Part shown: positions 63,401 to 64,000 of the stretch, piece after piece | How the letters are laid out: the number at the start of each line of letters is the position of its first letter | Position numbering within the stretch: the first letter of the stretch is position 1 | Assembly: GCA_025517425.1 (NCBI GenBank) | Contig: JAOPJY010000003.1 | Location: 143,367-207,366 of the forward strand | Length of the DNA: 64,000 bases | From: Halobacteria archaeon AArc-dxtr1 | GTDB lineage: Archaea; Halobacteriota; Halobacteria; Halobacteriales; Natrialbaceae | Direction: 5' to 3' | Translations under genes and position numbers: made by a program | Notes under the pieces: generated by a model | What the model saw: the letters and a program-made list of their open reading frames with translations, nothing else | Told to the model about the DNA's origin: nothing | Databases searched by the model: none

Positions 63401-63980
63401 TCTTCGCGTCGAACTCGGCGACGCCGGCGATCTCGTCGATGATCTCACGACGCCGGTAGGGCGTCGTGTTGATGATTTCGGTGACGTCACCTTGCATGAC
63501 GACGTTGTACCCCTCTGGCGTGACACCGGCCTGAGCCAGCAGATCCTGGATATCAGAGAGGTTCACCGAGCGGTCGTTCAGGTAGTAGTAGGAGTAGTAG
63601 TTGTCGTCGGTCTCCTTGATGCGCCGGCGGATCCGAATTTCGTCGACGTCGCCGACGTCCTCGCTGCCGGCGGCGTTGACGACCTGCGAGCGAGTGAGCG
63701 TCCCGTCAGCGTTGTCGAGGACGACTTCGACGCTGGCCTCGCGGGTGCCGCCGCTTCGCTCGCCGTCCTCGTGGCCGGGGTTGTAGATGAGATCCGGGAG
63801 CTTCTCCGCCCGAATACCCCGTGTCCTGGCGAGACCGAGCGCGAAGAGCACGGCGTCGATAATGTTCGACTTCCCGGAGCCGTTTGGACCCGTGATAACG
63901 GTGAAATCCTCGTAGAAGGGGATCCTGGTCGGTCGGCCGAAACTCTTGAAGCCGTCCAGTACGAGCGCCTTGATATACAT
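60405..63980 (-). CDS. smc: SMC chromosome segregation ATPase
   Basis: 1191-residue SMC. Walker A is TGPNGSGKSN (about 30-39) after MYIKALVLDGFKSFGRPT. Two long coiled coils (about 170-505 and 690-1020) flank a hinge domain (about 520-680, VHGAVAQLGSVPGEYATACETAAGGRLANVVV). The C-terminal head has signature LDAMSGGEKSLTALAFIFAIQ and Walker B FYALDEIDAFLDAVN. The dimer with ScpA extrudes DNA loops and organises the chromosome. The start codon is within the window, 20 bp from its end. Confidence 0.97.
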   Translation of the reverse strand: MYIKALVLDGFKSFGRPTRIPFYEDFTVITGPNGSGKSNIIDAVLFALGLARTRGIRAEKLPDLIYNPGHEDGERSGGTREASVEVVLDNADGTLTRSQVVNAAGSEDVGDVDEIRIRRRIKETDDNYYSYYYLNDRSVNLSDIQDLLAQAGVTPEGYNVVMQGDVTEIINTTPYRRREIIDEIAGVAEFDAKKEDAFEELEVVQERIDEAELRIGEKRDRLEQLADERRTAMRYRRLRREKDEYEGYRKASELEEKREAREQAAEAVDELADELEERQRELDERQGRVVRLEEDLEDLNAEIERKGEDEQLEIKSEIESIKGEISRLEDRIEASEEQIEAAEADRREAFVQLDRKQERVGELDDEIREAKLEKASIKAEIQEREAEREAVQEEIESVDTEYDEVKAELQDRKAALEEAKTEKNDHQREQDRLLDEARRRSNAIEETEATIEAKRETLPELDDERADLERELEKAETNRENIAAVVDDLKAEKRRLQSDLDEVDDEIQAKQQEYAELEANAGESGDSSFGRAVTTILNSGIDKVHGAVAQLGSVPGEYATACETAAGGRLANVVVDDDVVGQQCIEYLKSRNAGRATFLPITKMRERGLPSAPSDPGVVGFAYDLVEFDQEYAGIFSYVLGDTLVVEDIETARAYMGDYRMVTLDGDLVEKSGAMTGGSRKGSRYSFSGGGEGQLERVAKRITDLQDEREELREELRGVEDRLEDARDRRTDAADEVRSIESEIEGIDDRREQTDAEIESLEAELEELREERESVDERMGELSEAIEATQAEIEAIETEIDELEAELADSKIPELTAEIERIDEEIAERESRIDELDGRLNELGLEKQYAEDAIEDLHDDVEEAQNRKANHEERIAECEDEIAEKRESLEERREAVAELEEELAELKDDRGDLREELSEARSARDQQQDRVNAVESKLENARERVSDLEWEIESLEAEVGEYDPADVPDHETVTQMIELLEADMEALEPVNMLAIDEYDEVRAALDQLEEGRDTLVEEADGIRDRIEQYETQKKATFMEAYEAIAAHFTEIFEQLSEGTGTLQLENEEDPFEAGLAMKAQPGDKPIQRLDAMSGGEKSLTALAFIFAIQRHNPAPFYALDEIDAFLDAVNAERVGEMVDELAGDAQFVVVSHRTAMLDRSERAIGVTMQQDNVSAVTGIDLSGEAEVPASD

Positions 63981-64000
63981 CGTCTTCTCGGGACCTCCGT

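Noticed and set aside
1-64000. CRISPR arrays, insertion sequences, prophage
   Set aside because: I saw no spaced short repeats, transposase motifs or structural phage genes; the only integration trace is the tRNA-Ser 3' duplication.

Overview
The window is a stretch of haloarchaeal chromosome. The evidence is consistent: very high G+C with GTC/GAC/GAG-rich codons, strongly acidic proteins, twin-arginine lipoprotein signals with a lipobox Cys, archaeal TATA boxes 25-30 nt upstream of start codons with no leader, and typical archaeal genes (beta-type proteasome subunit, NAC, TFS, SMC/ScpA, archaeal TrmI, MfnA, DUF555, eIF2B-like protein). The family is probably close to Natrialbales, but sequence alone does not settle that. 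I see no transposase, CRISPR array, rRNA or replication origin. One tRNA gene, tRNA-Ser(UGA), is present.

Layout. 1-17.5 kb: coaBC (cut by the window edge), an eight-blade PQQ-type propeller lipoprotein, an orphan IucA/IucC siderophore synthetase, a minimal flavoprotein, an SRPBCC protein, TrkA, an M42 peptidase, an esterase/ring-cleaving dioxygenase pair, TspO, an alpha/beta hydrolase, a malectin/LamG lipoprotein, the methylmalonyl-CoA accessory pair (B12-binding subunit and MeaB), an HD hydrolase and a LysE exporter. 17.6-31.8 kb: a small lipoprotein, tRNA-Ser with a duplicated 3' end, a GT-A-like protein, a UDG-family protein, Mrp ATPase, a degenerate polysaccharide-deacetylase-like lipoprotein, an eIF2B-type protein, divergent ThuA and Gfo/Idh/MocA genes, UspA, PsmB, a cyclic amidohydrolase, a 57-residue membrane protein, DUF555 and an HTH-CBS regulator.

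31.8-43.6 kb is a complete urea module. urtABCDE (reverse strand) imports urea, and the divergent ureBCAGDEF operon encodes the urease subunits and all nickel-insertion chaperones. A 29-codon frame is translationally wired between ureC and ureA. A 30-residue ORF and nikR, the nickel-responsive regulator, follow. No nickel transporter gene lies in the window.

43.7-64 kb: a small membrane protein, TFS, a second and larger malectin/LamG lipoprotein, TrmI-NAC, pyruvate kinase, MetG, MfnA (beta-alanine for CoA), an acidic membrane protein, PhzF, thiC behind a striking 26-bp palindrome, a phosphoribosyltransferase, a DUF192 lipoprotein, and overlapping scpA and smc.

Most of the window is ordinary haloarchaeal core genome with tight operons (ATGA overlaps). 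The most unusual material is the regulatory DNA (the thiC palindrome, and the HTH-CBS promoter palindrome that shares its half-sites), several enzyme-fold proteins that have lost catalytic residues, very small genes, and the paralogous malectin/LamG lipoproteins. I did not find a clearly new multi-gene system.
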